14,159 nucleotides of DNA from Flemingiibacterium sp045579105 (lineage in GTDB: Bacteria > Bacillota > Clostridia > Oscillospirales > CAG-272), in the NCBI GenBank assembly GCA_045579105.1, contig JAZNLM010000011.1, positions 1 through 14,159 on the forward strand. The letters run 5' to 3'. Both the position numbers and the translations under genes were made by a program. The notes under the pieces are model-generated. The model was not told the DNA's origin, ran no database searches, and worked only from the letters and a program-made list of their open reading frames with translations. Every line of letters begins with the position of its first letter. The stretch's first letter is position 1. This document shows positions 1-8,052 of this stretch, in pieces.

Positions 1-882
1 CATTTCAACGAGAAGCTGATTAAGTGTCTGTTCGCGCTCGTCGTGACCGCCGCCAAGTCCTGCACCGCGGTGACGTCCGACCGCATCTATCTCGTCAATA
101 AATATAATGCTTGCAGGATTTTTCTTCGCGGTATCGAAAAGGTCGCGCACACGCGATGCTCCGACACCCACATACATTTCAACGAAATCCGAACCGGAGA
201 TAGAGTAGAACGGTACGCCTGCCTCGCCTGCAACAGCCTTTGCGAGCAATGTCTTACCCGTACCGGGAGGGCCTACGAGGAGTACTCCGTGCGGAATATG
301 TGCGCCGAGCTTCGTGAACTTCGCCGGATCGCGAAGGAACTCAACGACTTCCTGAAGTTCTGCCTTTTCCTCGTCAGCACCGGCAACATCCTTGAAGAAT
401 ACTTTTTTCTTCTCATCCGAACCAAGCTTTGCGCGCGCCTTGCCGAATCCGCCGGGTTTTCCACCCTTGCCGCCCGCCGTCTGATTAACAATAAATATCC
501 AAAATACAACGAACAGAATGATTACAATTGCATACGGCAAAAGGCTTACCCACCACGGGATCACCTGTGGCTCTGCGATATTGTAGGACTCAATAATACC
601 GTCGTGAAGCTGTTCTTCTATCGTTTCGCCGAACTGTCCCCAGAACAAATCGAGGTCACGAAGGGTGAAGGAAACCACCTCTCCGTCCTGTTTCTTTATG
701 GTAAGGTTGTTGTCCTTGTCTATTTCGAAAGCCTTTACCTGCTGCTCATAGAAAAGCTTGTCGATATCACTGTAGATTATCGGTTCCGTCGGCTGTGTGC
801 CGAAAAGCGCCGCGGTTGAAATAAATATAACACCGATAAGCACTGCGTAAAAGATTAAAATTTTACGGTTGGATTTCTTCAT
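1..882 (-). CDS. ftsH: ATP-dependent zinc metalloprotease FtsH (5' part only, runs off left edge)
   Basis: This is the N-terminal 294 codons of the membrane AAA+ protease that unfolds and degrades misassembled membrane proteins and short-lived regulators. A first membrane helix lies at about residues 8-28, followed by an extracytoplasmic domain to about 108 and a second helix at about 110-131. After a Gly/Lys-rich linker comes the AAA module. Walker A is GPPGTGKT (204-211), Walker B is IFIDEID (260-266), and the second region of homology begins at 269-294 with GRHRGAG and GGHDEREQTLNQ. The pore loop reads FVEMYVGVG, with Tyr where the best-studied FtsH proteins have Phe. The HEXXH protease domain lies beyond the edge. 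The ATG at 882 has a GGGGAG ribosome site about 10 bases upstream. It is the most distal gene seen in the operon, 48 bases after hpt. No frameshift is visible. Identification is very secure. Confidence 0.97.
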   Translation of the reverse strand, partial: MKKSNRKILIFYAVLIGVIFISTAALFGTQPTEPIIYSDIDKLFYEQQVKAFEIDKDNNLTIKKQDGEVVSFTLRDLDLFWGQFGETIEEQLHDGIIESYNIAEPQVIPWWVSLLPYAIVIILFVVFWIFIVNQTAGGKGGKPGGFGKARAKLGSDEKKKVFFKDVAGADEEKAELQEVVEFLRDPAKFTKLGAHIPHGVLLVGPPGTGKTLLAKAVAGEAGVPFYSISGSDFVEMYVGVGASRVRDLFDTAKKNPASIIFIDEIDAVGRHRGAGLGGGHDEREQTLNQLLVEM

Positions 883-930
883 TACTCACTACTCCCCAAA
901 GGGACTCCTTTATCTATATTGCCGAATTGC

Positions 931-1473
931 TTACTTTTCGTAAACCTCGGGCTTAAGAATGCCTATGTAAGGCAATGCTCTGTATTTTTCCGCATAGTCA
1001 AGACCATAACCTACTACGAACTCGTCAGGTATCACCATACCGCAGTAGTCGGGTTCAAAATTCACCTCACGGCGGTCTGGCTTATCAAGCATTGTAACGG
1101 TTTTAACGCTCTTCGCGCCCTTGAGCTTAAGGTACTTTGTAAGATGCGAAAGTGTTTTTCCGCTATCGATAATATCCTCGACTATAAGTATATCAACTTT
1201 ATCGAGATCATTTCTGTGAAGGTCCAGAAGAATATTTACGTTACCCGTAGTCTTCGAGCCTGCCCCATAAGAGGAAACCTTCATAAAATCTATCTCCACG
1301 GGAATCTTTATTTTCTTCATAAGGTCGCCCATGAATACAACCGAGCCTTTGAGAATACAAACGAGAAGCAGTCGCTTTCCTTCGTAATCACGGCTTATTT
1401 CGTTTGCTATTCTCTCAACCGTTGCCTGACACTCGTCTTCACTTACGAGTATGCTTTTAATGTCGTTAATCAT
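931..1473 (-). CDS. hpt: Hypoxanthine(-guanine) phosphoribosyltransferase
   Basis: This cytosolic purine-salvage enzyme transfers ribose-5-phosphate from PRPP to hypoxanthine or guanine, giving IMP or GMP. The 180-residue length is normal for bacterial HPRT. Diagnostic segments are LKGS (41-44, PRPP/pyrophosphate loop), the flexible SSYGAGSKTTG loop (67-77), and the PRPP-binding signature VEDIIDSGKT (98-107) with its adjacent acidic pair. Further on are KPDRR and the purine-binding FVVGYGLDYAEKYR segment. The start ATG overlaps the tilS stop by one base (TAATG), and GGAGAAG lies just upstream inside the end of tilS, so translational coupling is likely. The order tilS-hpt-ftsH is a well-known Firmicutes arrangement. 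In B. subtilis HprT and TilS have been reported to act together in ftsH regulation, but nothing in this sequence tests that. Confidence 0.97.
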   Translation of the reverse strand: MINDIKSILVSEDECQATVERIANEISRDYEGKRLLLVCILKGSVVFMGDLMKKIKIPVEIDFMKVSSYGAGSKTTGNVNILLDLHRNDLDKVDILIVEDIIDSGKTLSHLTKYLKLKGAKSVKTVTMLDKPDRREVNFEPDYCGMVIPDEFVVGYGLDYAEKYRALPYIGILKPEVYEK

Positions 1474-2861
1474 TATTCTTCTCCGCTATAATAGTATATT
1501 ACGTGTACACATTCGTTAGTCGCCTTCACCCTGTCGGCAACCGAAAATCCGGGAACCCACACAATGCCGTCATTATCACAAAATACGGGTGTTACGGCAC
1601 GTTTCTTCGAGCTGTATGCGCGGTCGTTATAAAGCTTTTTGAGTTTTCGTGTCATACCGCCAAACACGTACGAGTCGCCGTCACGGCGTGAACGTACGGT
1701 GAGCGTATTACTTATTTTATCAAAACTTATCTTCGTGTGTATTGATAATTTGTAAATATTTTCAAGCGTTTGGTTATATTTTTGTAAATCCTCAGCATTT
1801 GTCGCAACCAGTACGGCAAAGTCTTCCCTAAAGCGGTTTACTCCTTCCGACAGCTCATATTCAAACTCGTGGAATTCCTCGGGTGTATTGGATGTAAAAT
1901 ATAAACATCTACTCTCAATTACAGCGCGTACTTTGCCGGGAAGCGACAAGCTCGCGTCGCCGTCACAGTCACGAACAAGTCCGAGCAGCGCATCAATATG
2001 CACGCGCTCGACAGCTTTGTTACTCACGCTAGCAAACATTTGCGAAATCACACGCGATGCTATAGCTTTATCGGCACTCGCGAGTACACATACGTCTATC
2101 TTGCCGTCCTTAACGTTATTTTCTGCAAAATCCTTTGCTATAGCGTCAAGGCATTTCGCATCGGCGCGAAGATTTTCTGTCATACGCGTGACAGAGGCAA
2201 GCATCGATGGATTTAGCTTCTCAAGGCTCGGGATTATCTCGTGCCTTATGAAGTTTCGCGTATACTGCGTGTCGTCATTCGTGCTGTCAAATATATATTC
2301 TATGCCGTTTTGCTCACAATATCCAACAATGTCGCGCTTGTCCGCATAAAGCAGTGGACGGATTACGGGAACGCCGTCAAAATCACGCATCGGTGCAATT
2401 CCCGAAATTCCCGTGATACCGCTTCCGCGCGTTAGATTGAAAATGACCGTTTCAGCGTTATCGTTAGCGTTATGAGCTGTGGTAATACAGGAGATACGGT
2501 CATCGGAACGAACTTTTTTTAAAAATTCTCCATATCTGAACTCGCGTGCTGTTTCCTCAATTCCTCGTCCGCTCTCTTTTGCAAGCGCAGGTATATCAGC
2601 AGAAACAAGCGTAAAATCCACGCCAAGCTTTTTGCACATTTCCTGGCAAAAACGTGCATCTCTGTCCGCTTCCTCGCCGCGTATACCATGATGAATGTGC
2701 ATCGCGTGGAGATATATTCCTCGCTCATCGCAAATAGGCTTCAAAAGGTGAAGCATCGCTGTAGAATCCGCACCGCCGGAGTATCCGACGAGTACGCCGC
2801 TCTGCCCTTCGAGCATACCGTATACATCAAGCGCACACAATAGGCTTTGATTTTTCTTCAT
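1473..2861 (-). CDS. tilS: tRNA(Ile)-lysidine synthetase
   Basis: TilS uses ATP and lysine to convert the wobble cytidine of the CAU-anticodon tRNA-Ile to lysidine, so that it reads AUA rather than AUG; it is normally essential. The N-type ATP-pyrophosphatase loop is SGGADS (28-33). It is followed by HHGIRGEEADRDARF, by TAHNANDNAET (H and D of the common HHxDDQAET form replaced by N), and by a RNFIRHEIIP segment typical of the family. The C-terminal domain includes the LTVRSRRDGD and KLKKLYND motifs that contact the tRNA acceptor stem. At 462 residues it is of usual full length. The ATG is 2 bases downstream of the dnaB stop, with GAGGAA inside the 3' end of dnaB as ribosome site. Its stop overlaps the hpt start. 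Confidence 0.96.
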   Translation of the reverse strand: MKKNQSLLCALDVYGMLEGQSGVLVGYSGGADSTAMLHLLKPICDERGIYLHAMHIHHGIRGEEADRDARFCQEMCKKLGVDFTLVSADIPALAKESGRGIEETAREFRYGEFLKKVRSDDRISCITTAHNANDNAETVIFNLTRGSGITGISGIAPMRDFDGVPVIRPLLYADKRDIVGYCEQNGIEYIFDSTNDDTQYTRNFIRHEIIPSLEKLNPSMLASVTRMTENLRADAKCLDAIAKDFAENNVKDGKIDVCVLASADKAIASRVISQMFASVSNKAVERVHIDALLGLVRDCDGDASLSLPGKVRAVIESRCLYFTSNTPEEFHEFEYELSEGVNRFREDFAVLVATNAEDLQKYNQTLENIYKLSIHTKISFDKISNTLTVRSRRDGDSYVFGGMTRKLKKLYNDRAYSSKKRAVTPVFCDNDGIVWVPGFSVADRVKATNECVHVIYYYSGEE

Positions 2862-2863
2862 TT

Positions 2864-4210
2864 TTACTTCAGTTCCTCAACAGTTCCGTCGGGTGCGAGA
2901 GAGGTGAACTTTGTGAACTGACCGAACCAGCCCATAGGCACCTTACCGGTCGAGCCGTGACGGTTCTTTGCCACGTGAACATCTGCCACGTTCTGTTTTT
3001 CGGGGTCGTTCTGGTAATAGTCTCGCGAGAGGAACATGATAATATCCGCATCCTGCTCGATAGCACCCGAGTCACGAAGGTCGGAAAGCATAGGAGCGCT
3101 GTCCGCACCCTTTCTCGATTCGGGATTACGCGAGAGCTGTGCACAGCATATTACCGGAACCTCAAGCTCCTTTGCGAGAAGCTTTAAGTTACGGGAAATA
3201 TCACTGACTTCCTGCACTCGGTTGTCAATCTTTCTGTCGGACTGCATAAGCTGCAGATAGTCGACTATAACAAGTCCGAGATTCTTTACACGGCGAAGCT
3301 TCGACTTCATGCCCGTGGCAGTAATACCCGTGGTATCGTCAATATAAATATCACACTCAGACAGATTTGCCGATGCGTGTGCAAGCTTTGACCATTCTTC
3401 ATCGTCAAGCTCACCCGAGCGGATATGATAGCTGTCAACAAGCGCCTCACTCGAAAGCATACGCGACACAAGCTGCTGTGCGGACATTTCAAGCGAGAAT
3501 ATACATACCGCTTTCTTCGATTCACGAGCGACGTTCGCCGCAATGTTAAGCGTGAACGAGGTCTTACCGACACCGGGGCGTGCGCCGACGATGATAAGGT
3601 CACTCTTGCCCATACCGACAAGCACCTTATCAAGGTCGCCAAATCCTGTTGGCGTACCGAGAGTTTCAGCGCGGTTTGTCTGAAGCTGATGCAAATGCTC
3701 GTAGGTTTGAACGAGCACCTCACGGATATGGGTAAAGCCCTTCTGCTGATTGCCCTCAGCTATAGAAAATATCTTCTGTTCCGCGTTTCCGAGGATATGA
3801 GTTACCTCATCTTCGGCGCTATAAGCAGAGTCGGATATCTCCTCTGCTGCAGTAATAAGACTACGAAGCAGGCTCTTATCCTTTACTATACGCGCATAGT
3901 CCGCTACGTTTGACGCGGACGGAACGACCTGTGCGATAAGCTTTATATACGAGCGGCTGCTTTGCTCATCGTAAACTCCGCGATGTACGAGAGAGTCAAT
4001 AAGCGTAACCACGTCGATATCGCGGTTTTTGAGGTACAGATCCTGCATAGCAAGATATATCTGTCTATGCTCGTCAAGGTGAAAATCATCGCTTTTAAGA
4101 ATACCCGTAACCACATCAAAGCTCGTCGGGTCGATAAGTATCGAACCGAGCACCGACTGCTCTGCTTCAAGCGAAGTCGGGAGCTTACGTCCAAAACTAT
4201 TATCAGCCAT
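2864..4210 (-). CDS. dnaB: Replicative DNA helicase (DnaB family; DnaC in Bacillus)
   Basis: This is the hexameric helicase that unwinds the chromosome ahead of the replisome and interacts with primase. The N-terminal DnaB domain (about 10-110) begins with the typical LPTSLEAEQSVLGSIL stretch. The RecA-like C-terminal domain has Walker A GARPGVGKTS (209-218), the conserved FSLEMS motif, Walker B VIVDYLQLM, and a C-terminal FLSRDYY segment followed by AKNRHGSTG, the arginine-finger region. The 448-residue length is standard and no intein is present. The ATG overlaps the rplI stop (TAATG), and only a weak AAGAAAAG site precedes it, so translation probably depends on coupling to rplI. The rplI-dnaB pairing is widespread in Firmicutes. 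It is distinguished from phage DnaB and from DnaB-like RadA by length, N-domain and operon context. Confidence 0.97.
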   Translation of the reverse strand: MADNSFGRKLPTSLEAEQSVLGSILIDPTSFDVVTGILKSDDFHLDEHRQIYLAMQDLYLKNRDIDVVTLIDSLVHRGVYDEQSSRSYIKLIAQVVPSASNVADYARIVKDKSLLRSLITAAEEISDSAYSAEDEVTHILGNAEQKIFSIAEGNQQKGFTHIREVLVQTYEHLHQLQTNRAETLGTPTGFGDLDKVLVGMGKSDLIIVGARPGVGKTSFTLNIAANVARESKKAVCIFSLEMSAQQLVSRMLSSEALVDSYHIRSGELDDEEWSKLAHASANLSECDIYIDDTTGITATGMKSKLRRVKNLGLVIVDYLQLMQSDRKIDNRVQEVSDISRNLKLLAKELEVPVICCAQLSRNPESRKGADSAPMLSDLRDSGAIEQDADIIMFLSRDYYQNDPEKQNVADVHVAKNRHGSTGKVPMGWFGQFTKFTSLAPDGTVEELK

Positions 4211-4659
4211 TACTTTTCTTCACTTACAAGAACGTTAATTTTGCCCATAACATCTGTATGAAGCTTAACGTCCACTGTGTGAGTTCCGAAGGTCTTAATA
4301 GCATCTGCAAGCTGAATCTTGCGCTTGTCAACAGTAATATCAAACTGCTTTGCAAGCTCTTCCGCAATATCCTTGGTGGTAACGGAGCCGTAAAGTCTGC
4401 CGTCAGCTCCAGCCTTACCCTTGAATTTTACGATAACTCCCTCAAGCTTTGCGGCGGCATCCTTCGCATTCTGAAGCTCAACTGCCTTTCTGTGCGCTTC
4501 GGAAGCCTCGCGTCCTTTTATTTCGTTGAGTGCCTTATTATCCGCGATGATTGCAAGTCCCTTTGGGATAAGGAAATTGCGAGCGTATCCGTCGGATACG
4601 TCAATAAGCTGTCCCTTCTTGCCCTGGGATTTTACGTCCTGTGTTAATACAACCTTCAT
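4210..4659 (-). CDS. rplI: 50S ribosomal protein L9 (bL9)
   Basis: bL9 binds 23S rRNA at the base of the L1 stalk and helps limit frameshifting. The 149-residue protein has the complete family architecture. The N-terminal RNA-binding domain starts MKVVLTQDVK and carries the SDGYARNFLIPKGLA signature (22-36). A long connecting helix rich in Lys, Glu and Ala spans about 40-75, followed by the C-terminal domain with KGKAGADGRLYGSVT. The start has a good AAGGAG site 9 bases upstream. It lies 24 bases after gdpP and overlaps dnaB by one base. The same gdpP-rplI-dnaB order occurs in Bacillus and many Clostridia. Confidence 0.98.
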   Translation of the reverse strand: MKVVLTQDVKSQGKKGQLIDVSDGYARNFLIPKGLAIIADNKALNEIKGREASEAHRKAVELQNAKDAAAKLEGVIVKFKGKAGADGRLYGSVTTKDIAEELAKQFDITVDKRKIQLADAIKTFGTHTVDVKLHTDVMGKINVLVSEEK

Positions 4660-4683
4660 TTCTGTATCTCCTTTTTAACTGTA

Positions 4684-6720
4684 TTAGTTTTGTGTCATAT
4701 AGTCGTCTATTGCAGCCTTAAGGCTTGTAAGCGCCGCTGTCATCGACATATCGCGAAGCAGCGCACCCGCCGCCTCATAGTAACCGCCGCCGCCTATCTT
4801 TTCAAGTATAAGCTGTACGTTTATGTTTCCTGCCGAGCGCGCGGAAATGTGTACGCTTCCCTCGACCTCAACAAGCGCGAAGCTTGCCATAACACCCGAA
4901 ACAGAAAGCAGCTTATCCGCCGCCTTTGCCGCCGCAATTCTATCTGCCACGTTTCCGTCACTGTCACTCATTGAAATAGCGAACATCTGACGATAGGTGA
5001 TAACGTTCATAGAGAATTTGGCTTCTCTCATAAAATCGTCAAGACCGGACTTGAAGAATATCTCGACCTCCGTCGGACTTGCGCCTTCAGAACGCAGATA
5101 GAGCGCCGCACTGAAGGTACGCACACCGGTATTTCTCGAGAACTGCTTGGTGTCAAGAAGCATACCTGCGTAAAGAACGTCCGCTTCCTCGCGGTGAAGA
5201 TCGCCTATCGGAAGCGCCTGCTCAAGCATCTCGGAAACAAGCTCAGATGCACTCGATGCCGATGGCTCAATGTAAGAGATAATCGGTTCATTTTTGAACT
5301 CCGCAGTTTTGCGGTGGTGGTCAATAATAGCCACAGCAGCAACATTATCGGCTATATCTGCCGACTCGTACTGGGCGGGGTTATTAACGTCAACTATAAC
5401 AAGAAGAGTGCTTGAGGTTATCATATCCTGACCGGTAATACTGTCAACGAAGATGTCAGAATACTCTGGAAGAGTGGCAACTCTCGAAATAGCGCACTTT
5501 ATATTCTCGTCGTTACGGTTGACAACGATATTAGCCTTAACTCCACAAAGCATCGCAAGTCTTGCAATGCCCACACACGCACCGATTGAATCGTAATCGG
5601 GATTACGGTGTCCCATGATAAGCACGTTGCCCGACTTCGCCATCGCCAAAGAAAGCTGATTGGCGATTACTCTCGCGCGCACCTTGGTACGCTTCTGAAC
5701 AGTCTTGGTTCTACCACCGAAAAACTCTGTGTTGTGTGCATTTTTAACAACGACCTGATCGCCGCCGCGCTGGAGAGCAAGGTCAAGGGAAGCGTGTGCA
5801 TCGCGATCTCTCTCGGCAAGTGAGCCTTTGACGCGCGAAATCCCGATAGATACGGTCACCGGCATACTGCCCTCGCCTATGCGTACCTCGCGAATACGGT
5901 CAAGCACGTCAAATTTGTTTGCTATAAACTCATCAAGATAGCGCGATTCAAAAAGGAATATAAACTTATCTCTCTCATACTCCTTTAAAATACCGCCGAC
6001 CGAGTCAGCCCACTCCTTGAGTATACCTTCTACCTGCGCCGCCGCACTTCGGTATTTTTCCTGGACGAACTGCATCAGCTCGTCAAGGTTGTCTATCATA
6101 ACGTACGCGATAACAGTCTCCTCATCCGCAAGTCGCTTTGCGAGCTGACTCATTTCGGTACGCTCGTTCCAGACGGTTATTATATAATCCTTGCCGTGTG
6201 CCGTTATCTTGTAGCCCTTAATGCGAAACACTTTGTCATATGCAACGGTTTCAACACCGTCCACACTAACCGTGTCTTCGGGCGAAGAGCTTGTGTCACT
6301 TAATATCTCTTCAACAGAAACATCCACAAGATTGTCTATATATTTGGTGTAAAGCACCTCACGCGGATTTGCCGTTTTAGTAAACGCGTCGTTGTACCAT
6401 ATTATCTTTCCGCTATCGTCGCATATCACCACGGGCAAATAAAGTTGCAGGATAAAATCAAGCGTAATATTGCCAAGTATCGGAGAGTGCTTATCCTCGT
6501 CGGGATCGCCCATTCTGAAATTGACGAGCGTGTATATTTTCAGAGCAATAAGCTCCGATACAAAAAGGAGCGCCAACATAACCGCGCCGACAGCCAACGC
6601 GTCAAGCTGTGAAAAGTGTGTGATCAGTGCATAGATTACAAAGAAAACTGCCGAGAGCACAAGCGTAATTACTACACGCACTGAAAATTTGCGAGGCTTA
6701 TTTTCGTGTGTATTTTTCAT
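4684..6720 (-). CDS. gdpP: Cyclic-di-AMP phosphodiesterase GdpP (YybT), membrane-bound DHH-DHHA1 protein
   Basis: GdpP hydrolyses c-di-AMP to 5'-pApA at the membrane and so sets a messenger that controls potassium and osmolyte uptake and wall stress. Two N-terminal membrane helices (about 14-34 and 40-64) precede a PAS-like domain (about 85-190), a degenerate GGDEF domain (about 195-325, with ERDKFIFLFESRYL in place of a working GGDEF signature), the DHH domain and a C-terminal DHHA1 domain. Metal ligands are visible as GHRNPDYDSIG (H371, D375, D377), VDVNNP (D444), DHHR (467-470) and LLDTKQF (D523). The DHHA1 loop is GGGGYYEAAG (643-652), with Tyr where GGGGH is usual. Length is 678 residues; B. 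subtilis GdpP is about 659. The ATG lies 6 bases after the yybS stop, with GGAAAGGA upstream. The domain order is unmistakable. Confidence 0.96.
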   Translation of the reverse strand: MKNTHENKPRKFSVRVVITLVLSAVFFVIYALITHFSQLDALAVGAVMLALLFVSELIALKIYTLVNFRMGDPDEDKHSPILGNITLDFILQLYLPVVICDDSGKIIWYNDAFTKTANPREVLYTKYIDNLVDVSVEEILSDTSSSPEDTVSVDGVETVAYDKVFRIKGYKITAHGKDYIITVWNERTEMSQLAKRLADEETVIAYVMIDNLDELMQFVQEKYRSAAAQVEGILKEWADSVGGILKEYERDKFIFLFESRYLDEFIANKFDVLDRIREVRIGEGSMPVTVSIGISRVKGSLAERDRDAHASLDLALQRGGDQVVVKNAHNTEFFGGRTKTVQKRTKVRARVIANQLSLAMAKSGNVLIMGHRNPDYDSIGACVGIARLAMLCGVKANIVVNRNDENIKCAISRVATLPEYSDIFVDSITGQDMITSSTLLVIVDVNNPAQYESADIADNVAAVAIIDHHRKTAEFKNEPIISYIEPSASSASELVSEMLEQALPIGDLHREEADVLYAGMLLDTKQFSRNTGVRTFSAALYLRSEGASPTEVEIFFKSGLDDFMREAKFSMNVITYRQMFAISMSDSDGNVADRIAAAKAADKLLSVSGVMASFALVEVEGSVHISARSAGNINVQLILEKIGGGGYYEAAGALLRDMSMTAALTSLKAAIDDYMTQN

Positions 6721-6726
6721 TTACAC

Positions 6727-7857
6727 TTATTCCTTTCCTGTTTTTTGTATGGTCTTTCGAGCTCTGTTCTCGCGAAGCGTTACGGCAATGCCGAGCGCCG
6801 AAAGAACGAACGCTACAGAAGCGGGACTGATAACTGCAAGCACCAAAGCAAGTATTGCACCGATACGCGTGATACCGCCGAGTGCGGATTTCCCGCGAAA
6901 GCTCAAAATAATATCTCTTGCGCCACAGTAGAAGAACGCAGGCGTAAGGAGAAGAATGAGATTTGATGCCACAATATAAACAGTGGATACAGCTCCTTTG
7001 GCGGGCACCAAAAGCACCGTCAGAATATAAGAAGCGACGTATATCACCGCCGTTACGTTATCAAGTTCAAAACGCCAGACAACTTCTTCACGCGAGATTT
7101 CAAATGACGGTCCGTTCGGTGTCATTGAAGCGCGTACACCGACACGGTAACCGTGCGGTATTCTGTGAGCAACTCCGAACACAGAAGCAATTAGTCTAAG
7201 CGCAAGCGTGGAAAAATACGCCCACACCGTCATCGCCACTCCGACAGATCCGAAAAACAGCGTTTTAAAGTAGTAGCGAAGCATATCCATATCCGCCGAG
7301 GTAAGTGCAATCGCTGCCAACCCGTTCTCGCCCTCTGTAAGCTCGAGGATATACTCTGCATATGGATTAAACAAATTATCAAGCAAAGTACCGAGAGTTT
7401 GGGCGTTGAACGCACCAAACTCGGAAATAACCGCTATCACAAGGCTTACGCACCACACGATCATCGCGCCGATTGCCGCAAACGCAACCGATGCCGCACG
7501 GCCGTATCCCGCGCGAATCGTCAGCCATATCGGAAGTGCCATAATGGGCACATACAGCGCTCCGATAGCAAGGAGCGCGGAGCCTAAATATATAGCAGAC
7601 GCCGCAAACGCGGCAAGATTTACTGCAAAAAGCAGCGAAAGCTTTACTTTTGAAGCATCAAACTCAAATAAAAGCAGAGTTTCCATAGCCACGCACAAAA
7701 CAACAAGCAAAGCGCCTATAATGCCAAAAAGCCCGCTCGAATACAAAAAGGTAACAATACCTACTCCAAAAGTAAATATAACCTGCGCGGACTTCGCAAG
7801 AGATTTCTTCTGCCCGTCAGCGTTATTCTTCGTAGAAATATTTTCGTTTTGACTCAA
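6727..7857 (-). CDS. yybS: YybS-like polytopic membrane protein (DUF2232), TTG start
   Basis: This 376-residue integral membrane protein has about eight hydrophobic segments (roughly 28-70, 75-100, 100-118, 123-145, 200-222, 268-290, 297-316 and 332-360) and a charged N-terminal tail. No catalytic motif is apparent. Size, topology and position directly upstream of gdpP match the DUF2232/YybS family, whose biochemical role is not established; the name rests mainly on this context. It has no suitable ATG. The reading frame begins at TTG (7857), six bases after an AGGGGGG ribosome site. The nearby ATG in ATATGAAAAGG is in another frame. It is the promoter-proximal gene of the operon, transcribed from 7913-7941. 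A role in positioning or regulating GdpP is plausible but is inference. Confidence 0.8.
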   Translation of the reverse strand: MSQNENISTKNNADGQKKSLAKSAQVIFTFGVGIVTFLYSSGLFGIIGALLVVLCVAMETLLLFEFDASKVKLSLLFAVNLAAFAASAIYLGSALLAIGALYVPIMALPIWLTIRAGYGRAASVAFAAIGAMIVWCVSLVIAVISEFGAFNAQTLGTLLDNLFNPYAEYILELTEGENGLAAIALTSADMDMLRYYFKTLFFGSVGVAMTVWAYFSTLALRLIASVFGVAHRIPHGYRVGVRASMTPNGPSFEISREEVVWRFELDNVTAVIYVASYILTVLLVPAKGAVSTVYIVASNLILLLTPAFFYCGARDIILSFRGKSALGGITRIGAILALVLAVISPASVAFVLSALGIAVTLRENRARKTIQKTGKE

Positions 7858-7863
7858 AGTCCG

Positions 7864-7870
7864 CCCCCCT
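7864..7870 (-). promoter_or_regulatory. Ribosome binding site of yybS (six-G run)
   Basis: On the minus strand this reads AGGGGGG, six bases before the TTG codon at 7857. It fixes the start at TTG, because no in-frame ATG lies nearby. The homopolymeric run of six G could slip during replication, which would change spacing to the start. Confidence 0.7.
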
Positions 7871-7912
7871 TTTCATATATGGCGATAATACCCCATAATA
7901 ATTCATTATATT

Positions 7913-7941
7913 ATTATATCACAATTATTTCTATATGTCCA
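7913..7941 (-). promoter_or_regulatory. Sigma-A promoter for the yybS-gdpP-rplI-dnaB-tilS-hpt-ftsH operon
   Basis: On the minus strand, -35 TGGACA (7936-7941) and -10 TATAAT (7913-7918) are separated by 17 bases. TG precedes the -10 box by one base, forming an extended -10. Transcription should begin near 7906, leaving a leader of about 48 bases before the TTG start. It is the only strong promoter noticed upstream of the seven genes. Confidence 0.82.
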
Positions 7942-8011
7942 TACTTAAACGTTAATTTTTTCATATTTTTGCCTATATAGTCCAACAAATTAAAAATTTA
8001 TATCTATCTTG

Positions 8012-8040
8012 TTGCGCCTGCAAGTAAAATATGATATAAT
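8012..8040 (+). promoter_or_regulatory. Promoter for the SPFH / zinc-ribbon / TPM operon
   Basis: TTGCGC (8012-8017) is followed after 17 bases by a perfect TATAAT (8035-8040) preceded by TGA, an extended -10. Transcription should start near 8047. It is divergent from the yybS promoter, with the two -35 boxes about 70 bases apart, so a regulator or DNA bending in the AT-rich spacer could affect both. Confidence 0.82.
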
Positions 8041-8052
8041 AAAATCAAATAA

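Noticed and set aside
43..819. Long plus-strand open frame of 258 codons
   Set aside because: It lies entirely antisense to ftsH, whose conserved motifs are intact on the minus strand; the plus-strand translation has no recognisable motif or ribosome site.
898..911. AAAGG-AGTC-CCTTT hairpin between hpt and ftsH
   Set aside because: Five base pairs, A/T-heavy and with no U-tract after it; not strong enough to be called an attenuator or terminator.
919..1491. 190-codon plus-strand open frame opposite hpt
   Set aside because: Antisense shadow of a clear HPRT gene; no family features and it spans the hpt/tilS overlap.
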